DNA of 64,000 nucleotides from Clostridia bacterium (lineage in GTDB: Bacteria; Bacillota; Clostridia; Christensenellales; Aristaeellaceae). The stretch is taken from positions 17,059-81,058 of the forward strand of contig JAFWXL010000092.1 of the NCBI GenBank assembly GCA_017545905.1. Direction: 5' to 3'. The notes beneath the pieces were generated by a model. That model was not told the DNA's origin. It did no database searches and saw only the letters and a list, made by a program, of their open reading frames with translations. Position numbers and translations under genes: made by a program. Position 1 is the stretch's first letter; the number at the start of each line of letters is the position of its first letter. Positions 17,384 to 24,445 of this stretch are shown here, piece by piece.

Positions 17384-18034
17384 TCACTCCCCGATATGAA
17401 GCACGCTGAGCAAGCCCAGCAGAATGTCAAGCATTTCCATTCTGGGCTCGTCGGTATTCTGTAGCGTCTGCGTCGCCGGCGTCTCCGGCGCCTGAATATA
17501 GATCTGCTTTGTGGATGCGCGCTCCGGGCGCAGCATGCCCAGTTCATTCTGAGCCAGATTGCGGATGCGCTCGCCGCTGCGCGCGAGTTCCAGTTCCTGG
17601 CCAAGGCGCTCGTTTTCACGCTCAAGCGCCACTGCAGAGGCCTGATAGCTGTTGATGCCGCGCTGGATCTCCACGCCCTGAATGATCTTCTGTCCCCACA
17701 CTGCCGTCATCATCATGATCACGCAAAGGAACACCGCACACGCGATGACATCCCCGCGCTCGCGCTTTGCCTGCGCAAGCAGATAATCGAGCAGGGATTT
17801 CTGTTTGACGCGCTTGCGGCGCATCGCGGGCTCGGCGATCTCCGCCGCCTCAAATGCCGGACGGGGCGCCTCGTTCCACGGGCGGTCGCTGCGGTATCCC
17901 GCGCGGTTGTAGTCGCGCAGTTCATCCTGTGCAGAGCCGGCGGGAACGTCTGCAATGTAGAGCACATCCTGACGCACATAACCAGCCTGAGAGTATTTTC
18001 CGCGCACACTGCGCGCCTTGTATGTACCTGCCAT
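17384..18034 (-). CDS. FtsL-like septum protein with long cytoplasmic N-terminus
   Basis: A 216-residue bitopic protein in the ftsL position. A long basic/charged cytoplasmic part (about 1-90, including MRRKRVKQK) precedes one transmembrane segment (VIACAVFLCVIMMMTAVW), then a heptad-rich coiled coil (ASAVALERENERLGQELELA) and the FtsL/DivIC-type NLAQNELGMLRPE. FtsL is normally 90-120 residues, so the cytoplasmic part is unusually long. Start ATG 18034 is chosen; an upstream TTG at 18082 is possible but has a poorer site. The spacing to the downstream PBP start is 6 bp. Confidence 0.75.
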   Translation of the reverse strand: MAGTYKARSVRGKYSQAGYVRQDVLYIADVPAGSAQDELRDYNRAGYRSDRPWNEAPRPAFEAAEIAEPAMRRKRVKQKSLLDYLLAQAKRERGDVIACAVFLCVIMMMTAVWGQKIIQGVEIQRGINSYQASAVALERENERLGQELELARSGERIRNLAQNELGMLRPERASTKQIYIQAPETPATQTLQNTDEPRMEMLDILLGLLSVLHIGE

Positions 18035-18136
18035 CAGTGTATTCACCCGCCTTTCCGTCAAGAACTTCTTTATTCCGGACAAGATAATGCTTCATTTTTC
18101 TCCGCTGCTCACGCTGCCAGCCGTACGGTGCGGCGA

Positions 18137-18589
18137 TCACATCGGATACTTCTCGTAGACGTAATCCGCAAGTTCGCCAAAGTCCTCTTCGGTTTCCGCT
18201 TCCAGCTTTGCATAGACCTCGGCGTCCCAGATTTCAATGTAGTGGTTCAGGCCCACGAAGACGATATCGCGCGCAAGGCCGATCTTGTTCCTCAGCTTCA
18301 TGGGAATCAGCACGCGGCCCTGCGCATCCATGCTGTTTCCAGAGAAGGAAACGCTCATCACGTAGCGCTCGTACTTGATGCCGATCTTGTCCATCGGATT
18401 GATATGGGACAGGCGCTCAAGCTGCTGATCCCACATCGCCTTGGGATAGATGGCCACGGCCGTCTTATTGGGGTTGATGGTGATGGTGAAGTCCTCTCCG
18501 AGCGCTTCACGAAAAGACGCCGGGATGATCACGCGGCCCTTGCCATCAAGCGAATGGTCAAAAGAGCCAGAAAAAGCCATCTGAGCCAT
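18137..18589 (-). CDS. mraZ: Transcriptional regulator MraZ
   Basis: A 150-residue protein of two SpoVT-AbrB-like halves: SFDHSLDGKGRVIIPASFRE (first) and SGNSMDAQGRVLIPMKLR (second), each with the conserved DxxGRVxIP core. MraZ represses dcw operons by binding short direct repeats ahead of itself, and such repeats are visible here at 18617-18667. Of three in-frame ATGs, 18589 is 9 bp from AAGGAGGG, while 18598 abuts it. It is the first gene of the cluster; the rsmH gene that normally follows is missing. Confidence 0.94.
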   Translation of the reverse strand: MAQMAFSGSFDHSLDGKGRVIIPASFREALGEDFTITINPNKTAVAIYPKAMWDQQLERLSHINPMDKIGIKYERYVMSVSFSGNSMDAQGRVLIPMKLRNKIGLARDIVFVGLNHYIEIWDAEVYAKLEAETEEDFGELADYVYEKYPM

Positions 18590-18616
18590 GCGCGACATCC
18601 CTCCTTCCTCACGCAA

Positions 18617-18667
18617 ACCACTTTTCACCCTTTCTCAATTACTTTACACCATTTTCCACCACTTTTC
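18617..18667 (-). promoter_or_regulatory. MraZ-box array ahead of mraZ
   Basis: Read on the minus strand, five 10-bp-spaced units resemble xAAAGTGGTG: AAAAGTGGTG, GAAAATGGTG, TAAAGTAATT, GAGAAAGGGT and GAAAAGTGGT. Ten-bp periodic AAAGTG or TGGG units are the known MraZ target type in other bacteria. It ends about 10 bp before the mraZ ribosome binding site. Confidence 0.7.
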
Positions 18668-18727
18668 AAGCACTTTGGCGATGAAGAATTTGCTAAATCA
18701 CCTGCAAGCTCGTAACATTTGCGTAAC

Positions 18728-18750
18728 AAACGGTCTGTAACCGTTTTTTT
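18728..18750 (+). terminator. Plus-strand terminator-like hairpin upstream of mraZ
   Basis: AAACGGT and ACCGTTT around CTGTA, followed on the plus strand by seven T. No plus-strand gene ends here, so it would stop transcripts antisense to mraZ, or it is part of the mraZ control region. The remaining non-coding DNA from 18590 to 18968 holds the MraZ boxes, a family B repeat and the terminator of the phosphoesterase gene. I could not identify a confident mraZ promoter. Confidence 0.45.
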
Positions 18751-18765
18751 ACACGACTGAACAAA

Positions 18766-18917
18766 TAAAAGCGGCCGGCGGCCGCTTTTGTATATCAAAT
18801 CGGGCAGTGCCCGCTGTATGGCTTTGTACAGTTTCCCATTTCCGAACACCTTAACAATATGAAGTCATTTCTTGCTCGCAGCACGGAATTTTGCGCAATT
18901 TCCTGTAAAGCAAAAAA
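18766..18917 (-). repeat. Family B repeat, copy 2
   Basis: GCGGCCGGCGGCCGC palindrome (18771-18785), an insertion of about 50 bp absent from the other copies, then TTCCGAACACCTTAACAATA, GAAGTCATTTCTTGCTCGC, AGCACGGAATTTTGCGCAAT and an A-run that is the U-tract of the next terminator. Confidence 0.75.
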
Positions 18918-18945
18918 GAACGTCCGGCGCCAAACGCCAAACGTT
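18912..18945 (-). terminator. Intrinsic terminator of the phosphoesterase gene
   Basis: Minus-strand GAACGT/ACGTTC outer stem with an inner GGC/GCC pairing, followed by six T that are shared with family B repeat copy 2. Confidence 0.8.
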
Positions 18946-18968
18946 CTCATCATTTGATGTGTCAGATT

Positions 18969-19694
18969 TTACAGGCTGACCTCCCGGAGCGCAAATCCCA
19001 GCGCATCGCAGGACACAAGATCATACTGTACGCCGTTATACAGCCCGTTATAGCCGCGCTGAACACTCGGCCCGTGCAGATGCCCGTAAACGCACCGTGC
19101 CACGCCGTACTCGCTCATCAGGCGGGTAAACTCCGTGCCTGTTCTCGCATATTCGGGCAGCAGCGGCGGATAGTGCATCATCGCAAACACCGGCCGCTCT
19201 CCAGCCATGCGCCTTGCAGCCTTGAGCGACATCTCCAGGCGCATCGCCTCGCGGCGGTACAGCTTTTCATCCTGAGAAATCTGCTGTCCCGGCTGCGCCG
19301 CCTCTCCGCCCGCCATTTGCGGCAGCGTCCAGCCGCGCGTTCCGCAGAACACCACATCGCCCGCGTCGTATGCATCGTTCTGCACGGCATGCATCCCTTC
19401 GGGCAGCGAGCACCGCAGCTGCGTGAGCGAAGACCACCAGAAATCATGGTTGCCGCGAAGGATGAGCTTTCTGCCCGGCAGCAGCGCAATGCGCCGAAGA
19501 TCCTCCAGCGCGCAGGAAAGCTGCATCGCCCACGAGATATCGCCCGGAATCAGCACGATATCCTCATCGGCAACCTTCGCGCGCCAGTCCGCACTGATCC
19601 GTTCAAAGTGATTCTCCCAATGCGCTCCGAAAACGTCCATCGGCTTCTTGTCGCCACCCGGCAGATGCAGATCACCGATTGCAAATATGCGCAC
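18969..19694 (-). CDS. Calcineurin-like metallophosphoesterase
   Basis: A 241-residue cytoplasmic binuclear metallophosphoesterase. The full ligand set is visible: GDLHL (DxH, residues 7-11), PGDISW, RGNHDFWW, MMHYP and YGHLHG. It belongs to the group of stand-alone phosphohydrolases widespread in Firmicutes; the substrate is unknown. It uses a GTG start at 19694 with AGGTGA 5 bp upstream. It lies 28 bp downstream of the zinc-ribbon gene and is probably cotranscribed. Confidence 0.85.
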   Translation of the reverse strand: MRIFAIGDLHLPGGDKKPMDVFGAHWENHFERISADWRAKVADEDIVLIPGDISWAMQLSCALEDLRRIALLPGRKLILRGNHDFWWSSLTQLRCSLPEGMHAVQNDAYDAGDVVFCGTRGWTLPQMAGGEAAQPGQQISQDEKLYRREAMRLEMSLKAARRMAGERPVFAMMHYPPLLPEYARTGTEFTRLMSEYGVARCVYGHLHGPSVQRGYNGLYNGVQYDLVSCDALGFALREVSL

Positions 19695-19722
19695 GTCTTC
19701 ACCTCGCTCAGGGAATCATCCC

Positions 19723-20121
19723 TTACAGATCGTCCTCGTCCTCTTCGTCTTCCTCGGCCTCGCGGCTCTGTTCCTCTTCCAGAGAGAGCTGCTCGCCAAT
19801 CTCGGCCGGCATATCCTCCGGCAGGGTCTCCAGCTCGATTTCCTGCATCTCGGAGACATCCTCCATGTCGATGGAGACGTCCGGCGTGGTTTCCGGCTCG
19901 TCGGTAGAGTCGTCGCGCAGGCCCTGCTGCTGGTTCATTTCCTTGTAGCACATCGGGCAGACATCCTTGCCCGGCATCACCGGATTCTCATTGCAGATGG
20001 AGCACATCTCAAACGGATCCTCGTGTACCTCGCCCTTCATCTCACGCTTGCACACGGAGCAGTACTGCTCCTCCTCACGGATGTAATTGAGTTCACATCT
20101 CGGACACTTGATAAAGCCCAT
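19723..20121 (-). CDS. Zinc-ribbon protein with acidic tail (hypothetical)
   Basis: A 132-residue cytoplasmic protein of unknown function. The N-terminal 70 residues carry four CxxC knuckles (CPRC, CSVC, CSIC, CPMC), enough for two zinc ribbons. The remainder is highly acidic, ending EAEEDEEDEDDL, with no hydrophobic segment. Such Cys-rich/acidic proteins are often annotated in Clostridia without a known role; binding to a basic partner or to the transcription or translation machinery is speculative. AGGAGGAT precedes ATG 20121. Confidence 0.7.
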   Translation of the reverse strand: MGFIKCPRCELNYIREEEQYCSVCKREMKGEVHEDPFEMCSICNENPVMPGKDVCPMCYKEMNQQQGLRDDSTDEPETTPDVSIDMEDVSEMQEIELETLPEDMPAEIGEQLSLEEEQSREAEEDEEDEDDL

Positions 20122-20251
20122 AGGCCATCCTCCTGATCAGCGTATATTTCCATGGCAATTCCCTGCCAGATTTGTTGCGCAATCCATCCGCCGCAGGTTA
20201 CACTGTCAGCATTCCACTCGACAATCAATCCCCCGCAACGAAGGAGGTCTC

Positions 20252-20752
20252 ATGAACACCAAAGGACGCAAAACGGCAGCCATCCTCACCGCAATGATGC
20301 TGATGACCGCCGCAAGCGGTTCGCTTGCCGCAGATGATTCTTTTCTCGCCGCACATTATACAACAGGTTCCCTGTCAGTGCAAGAGCAAACAGCAGGAAA
20401 TCTTCTGAATAACGACCGTGCTCTCTATAATCTTGCTCCGCTCTCCATCGATCCTGCCCTGTGCCGCATCGCCCGCATCAAATCCGAGGACATGCGCGAC
20501 AATCAGTATTTCGCGCATACCTCGCCCACATACGGCAATGTGCGCCAGATGCTCAGATCTTTCGGTTATTCATACAGCGCTGCAGGCGAAAATATCGCCC
20601 ATCATGCCACGGTCGAAAAGGCACAGGCTGCGTTTCTCTCTTCCCCCGGTCACAGAAAAAACATCATGTCTTCCGCCTATACAAAGGTCGGCGTCGGCAT
20701 TGCGGCCGATGAAAAAGGCTTTATCTATCTGACCCAGATCTTCGCCCGCTGA
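20252..20752 (+). CDS. Secreted CAP (SCP/PR-1) domain protein, YkwD-like
   Basis: A 166-residue exported protein. Signal peptide about 1-26 (AILTAMMLMTAASGSLAA). The CAP domain begins AGNLLNNDRALYNLAPLSID and carries the family signatures HTSPTYGN, AAGENIAHH and SSPGHRKNIMSSAYTKVGVG, including the conserved His and Glu residues. Bacterial CAP proteins of this type are cell-wall or spore-associated; the precise role is unknown. AAGGAGGT lies 3-4 bp before ATG 20252, which is closer than usual. It stands alone between two minus-strand units. Confidence 0.85.
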   Translation: MNTKGRKTAAILTAMMLMTAASGSLAADDSFLAAHYTTGSLSVQEQTAGNLLNNDRALYNLAPLSIDPALCRIARIKSEDMRDNQYFAHTSPTYGNVRQMLRSFGYSYSAAGENIAHHATVEKAQAAFLSSPGHRKNIMSSAYTKVGVGIAADEKGFIYLTQIFAR

Positions 20753-20787
20753 TCTCTGCGCCGCGGCGCAGACTGCTTTTGCGCGAA

Positions 20788-20826
20788 ACAATCCCTCCCG
20801 CAGCATCATATGCCGGGAGGGATTGT
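20788..20826. terminator. Terminator hairpin between convergent genes
   Basis: A perfect 13-bp inverted repeat ACAATCCCTCCCG/CGGGAGGGATTGT between the CAP gene and holA. U-tracts are weak on both sides, but position and stem strength support bidirectional termination. Confidence 0.65.
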
Positions 20827-20833
20827 CTGCTTA

Positions 20834-21844
20834 TCATGATTTTGCCAGAGTGAGTATCAGCCGGTCCAGCGCCGCATCCTCGCGCAGAGCGCCGCGCTTG
20901 ATGTCATAATCCGCCTGCACACACTGCTCCACGCAGGCTTTCAGCACCGCATACGAGCGCTTGCCCACCTGACGCGACAGCCGCGTCAGCGCAAACGGCG
21001 GCATGCCCAGCGCCTTGGCCATCTGTCCCTGCTGCAGCCCGTCCTTCTGCATGGCGCACAGGTGCATCATCTGCCTGTAATGCCGGGTGATCATCGCCAG
21101 TATGCCGATGCGCTGCTCGCCTGCACAGAGCAGCACGCCCAAAAGCTCAAACGCAGCCCTCACCTTGCCGGCCGAAAGCGCATCCACCATTGCAAAGACC
21201 GTGCACTCCGCCGTATGGGTAGCGATTCTGTCAATGTCCTCCGGCGTGATCACATCGCGGTCACCCGTATATGCCGCCAGTTTTTCCAGTTCGCCGCGCA
21301 GCATCGTCAGATCGCGGCCGCTGGTAAAGGCGAGCGCCTCGCAGGCCGCCCTGTCCATCTTCTTGCCCATAGGGCGCAGCTGCTGGCCGATCCAGCGCGA
21401 AAGCTGCGCATCATCCAGCGCATCAAAGGATACTGCGCCCGGCAGAGCGAGAAGCGCCTTGCTCAGCTTCTTGCGCTTGTCGACCGCCTCGCCCGCATCA
21501 AAAACCAGGCAGGTTGTCTCCGGCACGCGCGTCAGATACGCGGCCAGCAGCTCGCTGTCCTGCGCCTCATCCCTGGCCTTTCCGGGCGCAAGCAGCGCAC
21601 AGTCCTGCACGATGATCAGCCGGTAATCGCTCATCATCGGCAGCGTTTCACAGTTCTCGATCACAGCCTGCGCAGACGGCGCGCTCATCACAGTGCGGTT
21701 CATGCTCTCCAGACCCGGCATGAGCGTCTTCTTTTCCAGCGCAGCAACCGCACTCTTTCTGATATACGCCTCCGGCCCGTAAAAGAGATAGACATTATGC
21801 ACCTTGCCGGCCTTCAGTTCATCAAAGAATGCCCACTGATCCAC
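20834..21844 (-). CDS. holA: DNA polymerase III subunit delta
   Basis: A 336-residue clamp-loader subunit. It opens with a DnaX-like P-loop-less AAA+ domain (VYLFYGPEAYIRKSAV), includes FDALDDAQLSRWIGQQLRPMG and the R-G-R-D-L-type segment SGRDLTMLRGELEKLAAY, and ends with the helical collar (MHLCAMQKD... VQADYDIKRG). It uses a GTG start at 21844, two bases after the stop of the upstream GerMN gene, with only a weak GGTGG site, so translation is likely coupled. It is the last gene of the RR-HK-GerMN operon. Confidence 0.88.
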   Translation of the reverse strand: MDQWAFFDELKAGKVHNVYLFYGPEAYIRKSAVAALEKKTLMPGLESMNRTVMSAPSAQAVIENCETLPMMSDYRLIIVQDCALLAPGKARDEAQDSELLAAYLTRVPETTCLVFDAGEAVDKRKKLSKALLALPGAVSFDALDDAQLSRWIGQQLRPMGKKMDRAACEALAFTSGRDLTMLRGELEKLAAYTGDRDVITPEDIDRIATHTAECTVFAMVDALSAGKVRAAFELLGVLLCAGEQRIGILAMITRHYRQMMHLCAMQKDGLQQGQMAKALGMPPFALTRLSRQVGKRSYAVLKACVEQCVQADYDIKRGALREDAALDRLILTLAKS

Positions 21845-21846
21845 CT

Positions 21847-23364
21847 TCAGTCCACCACCATTCCCGGATTGCGCATAAACGTGCCGCGCATTTCAAGCCC
21901 GCCTGCCAGCGTCTCAACCTGCTCGCCCTCAAAGAAGAACGCCACGCGGGGGATATCGCTGTTTTCCGTCAGCGTATTGACCATAGCATACACCGCCGCG
22001 CGTTCCTGCTGCAGGGAAGCCGTCTTCATCGCATCGCAGAAAGCCGCGGAAAGATTGACCGCAATCGCATCCGTCCCGGTATGCACCGCAAGGATATCCT
22101 TTTCCAAAAGGCCGTGCGCCGGCGCGTCATGCCCATCGCCCGGCAGCGCAAGCAGTATTTCAAGCTTGGCCCGCGCGCTGGATGCAAGCGACTGATCCAT
22201 CACCCGCTGCACACGCTCAAGTCCGCCCTCACACATCGCATACAGCGTCACAGGCGCGCCGACATAGCCGGCAAAATCCCGCCTGACAGCCAGCCCGTGT
22301 TCAAAGACGATCTCTTCGCCGTCCGGCGTCTGCTGAGCAGCGATTTCCGTCATATCCATATCTCCCACGGATACTTTCAACCCTTCTACACCCGGCACAA
22401 AGCCCAGCAGCGTGTCGCTGAGCATCGCCAGATATACGCCCATCGTCAGGCCGCAGCGCGCAAGATCCTCTTCAATCTGGCGGTCAAAGCACAGCTCAAT
22501 CGCCAGATATCCATCCTCCGTGCGCACAATCTCCGGCATCTCCTCGATGTATTCCATCGGCGCTGGAAAATCCTCCACGCACAGCGGATGCCCCGCGCCC
22601 TTGCCCAATTCGTCCAGAATCGTATACAGGTATTCGATGGGCGTCACCTGTGCATAGGCGATGCTGCGCACCTCCGGCAGAATCAGTCTGCCGCCGGCAG
22701 CGGGGAAATACAGCGTTGTCAGCAGCGTAACGCCACTTTCGGAATAGCGCTGATCCAGCAGCCTGCTGTAGCGCTGCCCTGCATTGAGTTCATCATAATG
22801 CACAAGCGTTCCCACAGGAAGCGTCGCACCCAGATCCAGCCCCTCCTCGCGCCCGCCGATGAGCACGTTCACGTAGGAAATCTCTGAAAATTCTGTCAGC
22901 GTATTGGCAATCGCCATCCGCACCGCGTAAAGCGTTTCCTGCGGCAGCGTTCTGGCATATGCGCTCAGATCCACTGTCGCCACGCCGCAGGATACCTCCA
23001 GCATCCTGTCCGCCTGCGCCTTTCCCATATCCGGCCATATGACGCCCGTTTCTTCTTCAGCGGGACCGCCGAGCAGCGCGTCCAGCGCAGCCTGCGCCCG
23101 GCTCATGCCGCCGTCAAACGCACACCTGCGCGTAACCGGCCTGAGCGTCACGCCGTCCTCTGCCAGAAAATAGAGCGTAAAGAGCGCTTCTTTCCCGTCT
23201 GCGCCGTCCTGCTGCGGCGCGGCAATATCGCATCGAATCGCCTTTTGAGAAAGATCAGCCATCCCGCGCTCATCGATCTGGCTCACGCAGCCGCCAAGCA
23301 GCATAGCCGCTGCAGCCAGCCACAGCATAAGCAGCGCCCGCCTCGCGTATCCTTTCGTCACCAT
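21847..23364 (-). CDS. GerMN-domain lipoprotein
   Basis: A 505-residue exported lipoprotein: signal peptide with lipobox LGGC (Cys near residue 26). Two GerMN-type regions are visible, around residues 60-180 (FTLYFLAEDGVTLRPVTRR, then the VSCGVATVDLS pattern) and 380-500 (ILAVHTGTDAIAVNLS). GerMN domains occur in germination and sporulation proteins and next to cell-wall histidine kinases. AGAGGAG precedes ATG 23364 by 5 bp. It is adjacent to a second GerMN gene 22 bp upstream in the operon. Confidence 0.8.
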   Translation of the reverse strand: MVTKGYARRALLMLWLAAAAMLLGGCVSQIDERGMADLSQKAIRCDIAAPQQDGADGKEALFTLYFLAEDGVTLRPVTRRCAFDGGMSRAQAALDALLGGPAEEETGVIWPDMGKAQADRMLEVSCGVATVDLSAYARTLPQETLYAVRMAIANTLTEFSEISYVNVLIGGREEGLDLGATLPVGTLVHYDELNAGQRYSRLLDQRYSESGVTLLTTLYFPAAGGRLILPEVRSIAYAQVTPIEYLYTILDELGKGAGHPLCVEDFPAPMEYIEEMPEIVRTEDGYLAIELCFDRQIEEDLARCGLTMGVYLAMLSDTLLGFVPGVEGLKVSVGDMDMTEIAAQQTPDGEEIVFEHGLAVRRDFAGYVGAPVTLYAMCEGGLERVQRVMDQSLASSARAKLEILLALPGDGHDAPAHGLLEKDILAVHTGTDAIAVNLSAAFCDAMKTASLQQERAAVYAMVNTLTENSDIPRVAFFFEGEQVETLAGGLEMRGTFMRNPGMVVD

Positions 23365-23386
23365 ACACGCTCCTCTGCGTTTTCCA

Positions 23387-24403
23387 TCAGTCCCTGATCA
23401 TCAGAGAATCCAGCGTATCCGCACACATCGCCCAGTTATCCTGTGCACGCACAAGCGATACCGACTCCCGCACAATCTGCGCGTCGCCGCCCTCTCTTGA
23501 GCGGATTGCAGCGTCGAGCACAAGCGTCGCCGTCCGTCCGTCAAAGGATACCGTACCGTTTGTCATGCTGTATTCAAGCAGCGAAACACTCCGCTGCGCC
23601 ATCTCCGCCTCAAATTCGCCCAGCATGGGCAGCGGATCATCCTGCGTATCCGCCATCAGCCGATACAGCGCCGCCCAGTCCTGGCGCTGCCACGCATCCA
23701 TGATCATATCCAGCGCGCATGCCGGCGTCAGCATCGCCGACTCATCGCGCGGACATGCCGCCAGCACCAGCGCCGGATCGGTCACGCTCGTATCCATCCA
23801 CGCCATCGCGATGCGCTGAGGGATTTCGTCATCGCTATCGGCGAGATACAGCTGTACGCGCTGATAACGTGCATCCTCCGTCAGCGCCAGCACAATCGAC
23901 TGCACCGCCAGACGCCTGCGCAGCGCCGCCTCCTCCTGCCACTGCGCCAGATCCTCCCAGTCGACCGGCGCACCGTCCGGCCTGCCAAGAAAGCCGCGCG
24001 ACAGCGTGACAAACGCCGTTGCACCGTCGCCGGAAACAGAAATCAACTCCGTTCCCTGCGGAAAGACGCCAGACAGGTTTTCATGCGCAATATCCGGTCC
24101 GTCAATCAGCCTCTGCACGATGCTCGTCGCCACCGTTTCCTCCCGGCGGATATCCAGCTGCACACGCTGCGCGCCCAGCACGCCCGTATCCGCAAAGCGG
24201 AAATACAGCGTGACGTCCAGCAGGTCCGTTCGCGCCGAAGCGCCCAGCTGTCGGGAGAAGCTGGACGTATCCGTTTCCTGCGCCGGCTCCTCCTGCTGCG
24301 CAATCAAGCCGTAAACGCTGCCTGCGATCCACGCCCGCGTATGCGGCTCAAGGGCCACAATCAGGATCAGCGCAAGAATAAGGCACGCAATTGTTTTTTT
24401 CAT
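23387..24403 (-). CDS. GerMN-domain protein, membrane anchored
   Basis: A 338-residue protein with an N-terminal hydrophobic anchor or signal (about 5-20, CLILALILIVALEP), then a GerMN domain (VTLYFRFADTGVLGAQRVQL, IVQRLIDGP, FPQGTELISVSGDGATAFV). The C-terminal part from about residue 230 resembles the ligand-binding SnoaL/NTF2-like add-on seen in similar proteins (MIMDAWQRQDWAALYRLM); this part is an inference. It lies between the histidine kinase and the GerMN lipoprotein, suggesting that both act as extracytoplasmic modulators of the kinase or as envelope factors under it. Confidence 0.78.
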   Translation of the reverse strand: MKKTIACLILALILIVALEPHTRAWIAGSVYGLIAQQEEPAQETDTSSFSRQLGASARTDLLDVTLYFRFADTGVLGAQRVQLDIRREETVATSIVQRLIDGPDIAHENLSGVFPQGTELISVSGDGATAFVTLSRGFLGRPDGAPVDWEDLAQWQEEAALRRRLAVQSIVLALTEDARYQRVQLYLADSDDEIPQRIAMAWMDTSVTDPALVLAACPRDESAMLTPACALDMIMDAWQRQDWAALYRLMADTQDDPLPMLGEFEAEMAQRSVSLLEYSMTNGTVSFDGRTATLVLDAAIRSREGGDAQIVRESVSLVRAQDNWAMCADTLDSLMIRD

Positions 24404-24445
24404 CTTCTCCCTCCTTTCCTGTTCTTCCGCAAGGGAACTGCCGGT

